A stretch of 64,000 nucleotides of DNA. Source: Rhizohabitans arisaemae. Its GTDB lineage: Bacteria > Actinomycetota > Actinomycetes > Streptosporangiales > Streptosporangiaceae. A model generated the notes under the pieces. That model searched no databases, was not told the origin of the DNA, and saw only the letters and a list, made by a program, of their open reading frames with translations. Where the stretch lies: contig NZ_BLRH01000035.1 of assembly GCF_025996515.1 (NCBI RefSeq), positions 310,001 to 374,000 of the forward strand, in the 5' to 3' direction. Both the position numbers and the translations under genes were made by a program. Below are positions 63,274 to 64,000 of this stretch, one piece after another (the stretch's first letter is position 1; each line of letters begins with the position of its first letter).

Positions 63274-63579
63274 GTGACCGATTCGGGTGCGGCGATCGAC
63301 AAGCTACAAGCCGAACTCGCTGCGCTTGGGGTGGCCGAAGCGTACGCCATAGGGGATAACTTCACGCTTTCCGTATGGATCGGACTTGTTATTTCTTATC
63401 AGGATGGATTCTATCGATGGAAAGAAGGGGCGGTGAAATGCCGCCATCTGGGTACTGATCCGGTTGGCTGCGCCACGCGGGTCGCACGCCGCTATCACGA
63501 ATTAAAAGCGGATGCTCCGCGTTGGTGGAAGAAGCACGTGAAAGGTCTTCCCGGTAGCGACGTCGGGGGTGATCGCTAG
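63274..63579 (+). CDS. Hypothetical protein
   Basis: A 101-residue soluble protein: IDKLQAELAALGVAEAYAIGDNFTLSVWIGLVISYQDGFYRWKEG, then KCRHLGTDPVGCATRVARRYHELKADAPRWW (each shown in part). The phrase VISYQDGFYRWKEG followed by HxxxDPVGCA is typical of small actinomycete-specific proteins found near regulators; function unknown. GTG start at 63274, probably coupled to the 52-residue frame before it. It precedes the deacetylase gene by about 20 bases. Confidence 0.7.
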   Translation: MTDSGAAIDKLQAELAALGVAEAYAIGDNFTLSVWIGLVISYQDGFYRWKEGAVKCRHLGTDPVGCATRVARRYHELKADAPRWWKKHVKGLPGSDVGGDR

Positions 63580-63599
63580 CAGTTTAGCCGGGGGGCGAA

Positions 63600-64000
63600 A
63601 TGTTGAGGTGCATGGGGTTTCGTTGTGCTGCCATCGGGGTGTTACTCGCGGTACCCGTCGTCAGCACGGTCTGTGCGTGCGGGGCCGCGCCGACGGTCCG
63701 GAAGATGAAGTCGATCGCGTCCCCGTTACCGGTCGCCACTCCTCAACCGAGTCCGAGTGACGCCCTGGCGATGCCCGTACCACCTCCCGAGCGGGACATC
63801 AACTGCATGAAGAGTAAGTGTATCGCCCTGACATTTGATGACGGACCGGGCAAATACACCAACCTTCTCCTGACGATGCTGGCGAAGCACCAGGCCCGGG
63901 CGACGTTCTTCGTGGTCGGCGCGAACGTGGTCGAATCACCTCGGGGGCTGTTGCTCCGGATGGTCCGCGAGGGCCATGAACTGGCCAATCACACCTGGGA
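63600..64000 (+). CDS. Polysaccharide deacetylase (NodB domain), cut by window edge
   Basis: The first ~133 residues of an exported carbohydrate esterase family 4 protein. Signal or lipoprotein leader CAAIGVLLAVPVVSTVCACG, a Pro/Ser linker (SPLPVATPQPSPSD), then the NodB start CIALTFDDGPGKYTNLLLTML with the metal Asp in TFDDGPG, ATFFVVGANV, and EGHELANHTW with the His pair region of the second motif. It would deacetylate peptidoglycan or chitin-like glycans. ATG 63600 has GGGGGGC three bases upstream and opens MLRCMGFRC; ATG 63612 is an alternative. The rest lies beyond the window. Confidence 0.88.
   Translation, partial: MLRCMGFRCAAIGVLLAVPVVSTVCACGAAPTVRKMKSIASPLPVATPQPSPSDALAMPVPPPERDINCMKSKCIALTFDDGPGKYTNLLLTMLAKHQARATFFVVGANVVESPRGLLLRMVREGHELANHTW

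Noticed and set aside
62124-63359. A 411-codon plus-strand frame opposite the EamA transporter
   Set aside because: Gly/Glu/Asp-rich composition typical of the antisense of a membrane protein gene.
1-64000. tRNA or rRNA genes
   Set aside because: I looked for GGTTCGA-type T-loop sequences; the few hits lie inside coding regions without cloverleaf arms. A dedicated scan could still find one.

Overview
The window is high-GC DNA with GTG and TTG starts, 4-bp stop/start overlaps and many sigma, TetR and two-component regulators. This points to a filamentous actinomycete, most like Streptosporangium or Nonomuraea relatives. That placement is inference from gene style. No rRNA or tRNA gene was recognised.

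Layout. 0-2.8 kb: a membrane protein (possibly cut by the left edge) and a LuxR-type response regulator/histidine kinase pair. 3.0-5.9 kb: a hypothetical gene facing a two-gene unit of an XRE-ImmA/IrrE metallopeptidase and a TGT-like zinc protein; this unit is one of the least explained parts of the window. 6.8-11.4 kb: a DUF222/HNH nuclease, an orphan type I-E CRISPR array (seven repeats, no cas genes) and a RING-less TerD-type protein, then a block of ~170-bp tandem repeats. 12.1-17.9 kb: a secreted ScyD/ScyE-type protein, a DGPF/YCII protein with its ECF42-type sigma factor, a tiny HTH protein behind three near-identical palindromes, and an ABC exporter.

18.1-25.8 kb: a histidine-utilisation locus (hutU, an RpiR regulator, an M20 amidohydrolase in the place of hutG, hutF, hutI). 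A shared TGAAT-N6-ATTCA palindrome lies before hutU and before the amidohydrolase. hutH is absent. 25.9-28.9 kb: a group-2 sigma factor, a SigR-like ECF sigma factor without its usual RsrA partner, and a MEDS/HATPase regulator. 29.0-34.3 kb: a dimethylglycine/sarcosine oxidase-type enzyme, a choline-kinase-like protein and an amino-acid/amine permease, probably a methylamine or betaine catabolic set. 34.6-38.8 kb: an epimerase-hydrolase fusion with its TetR regulator, a TetR remnant, a hypothetical protein and a DHFR-like reductase.

39-44.7 kb is a scrambled duplication zone: two very similar zinc-less alcohol dehydrogenases, one intact and two broken copies of a TetR/DUF4386-like pair, and a dead toxin-antitoxin remnant. 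45.8-52.2 kb is lower in GC and encodes exported proteins of unknown role, led by a ~1,360-residue protein that joins a propeller-like region, a lytic-transglycosylase-like domain, a golvesin-like domain and an SGNH esterase. A small membrane protein in this block has a paralogue at 40.3 kb.

52.6-64 kb: a PhoD-type phosphatase, then an envelope-stress cluster (lipoprotein, peptidoglycan-binding adaptor, MacB-type ATPase, FtsX-type permease, OmpR-type regulator, histidine kinase, D,D-carboxypeptidase lipoprotein), an EamA transporter, two small genes and a polysaccharide deacetylase cut by the right edge. A palindromic repeat family (termini GTACGGGCT/AGCCCGTAC) brackets this cluster and forms the last codons of the carboxypeptidase gene.
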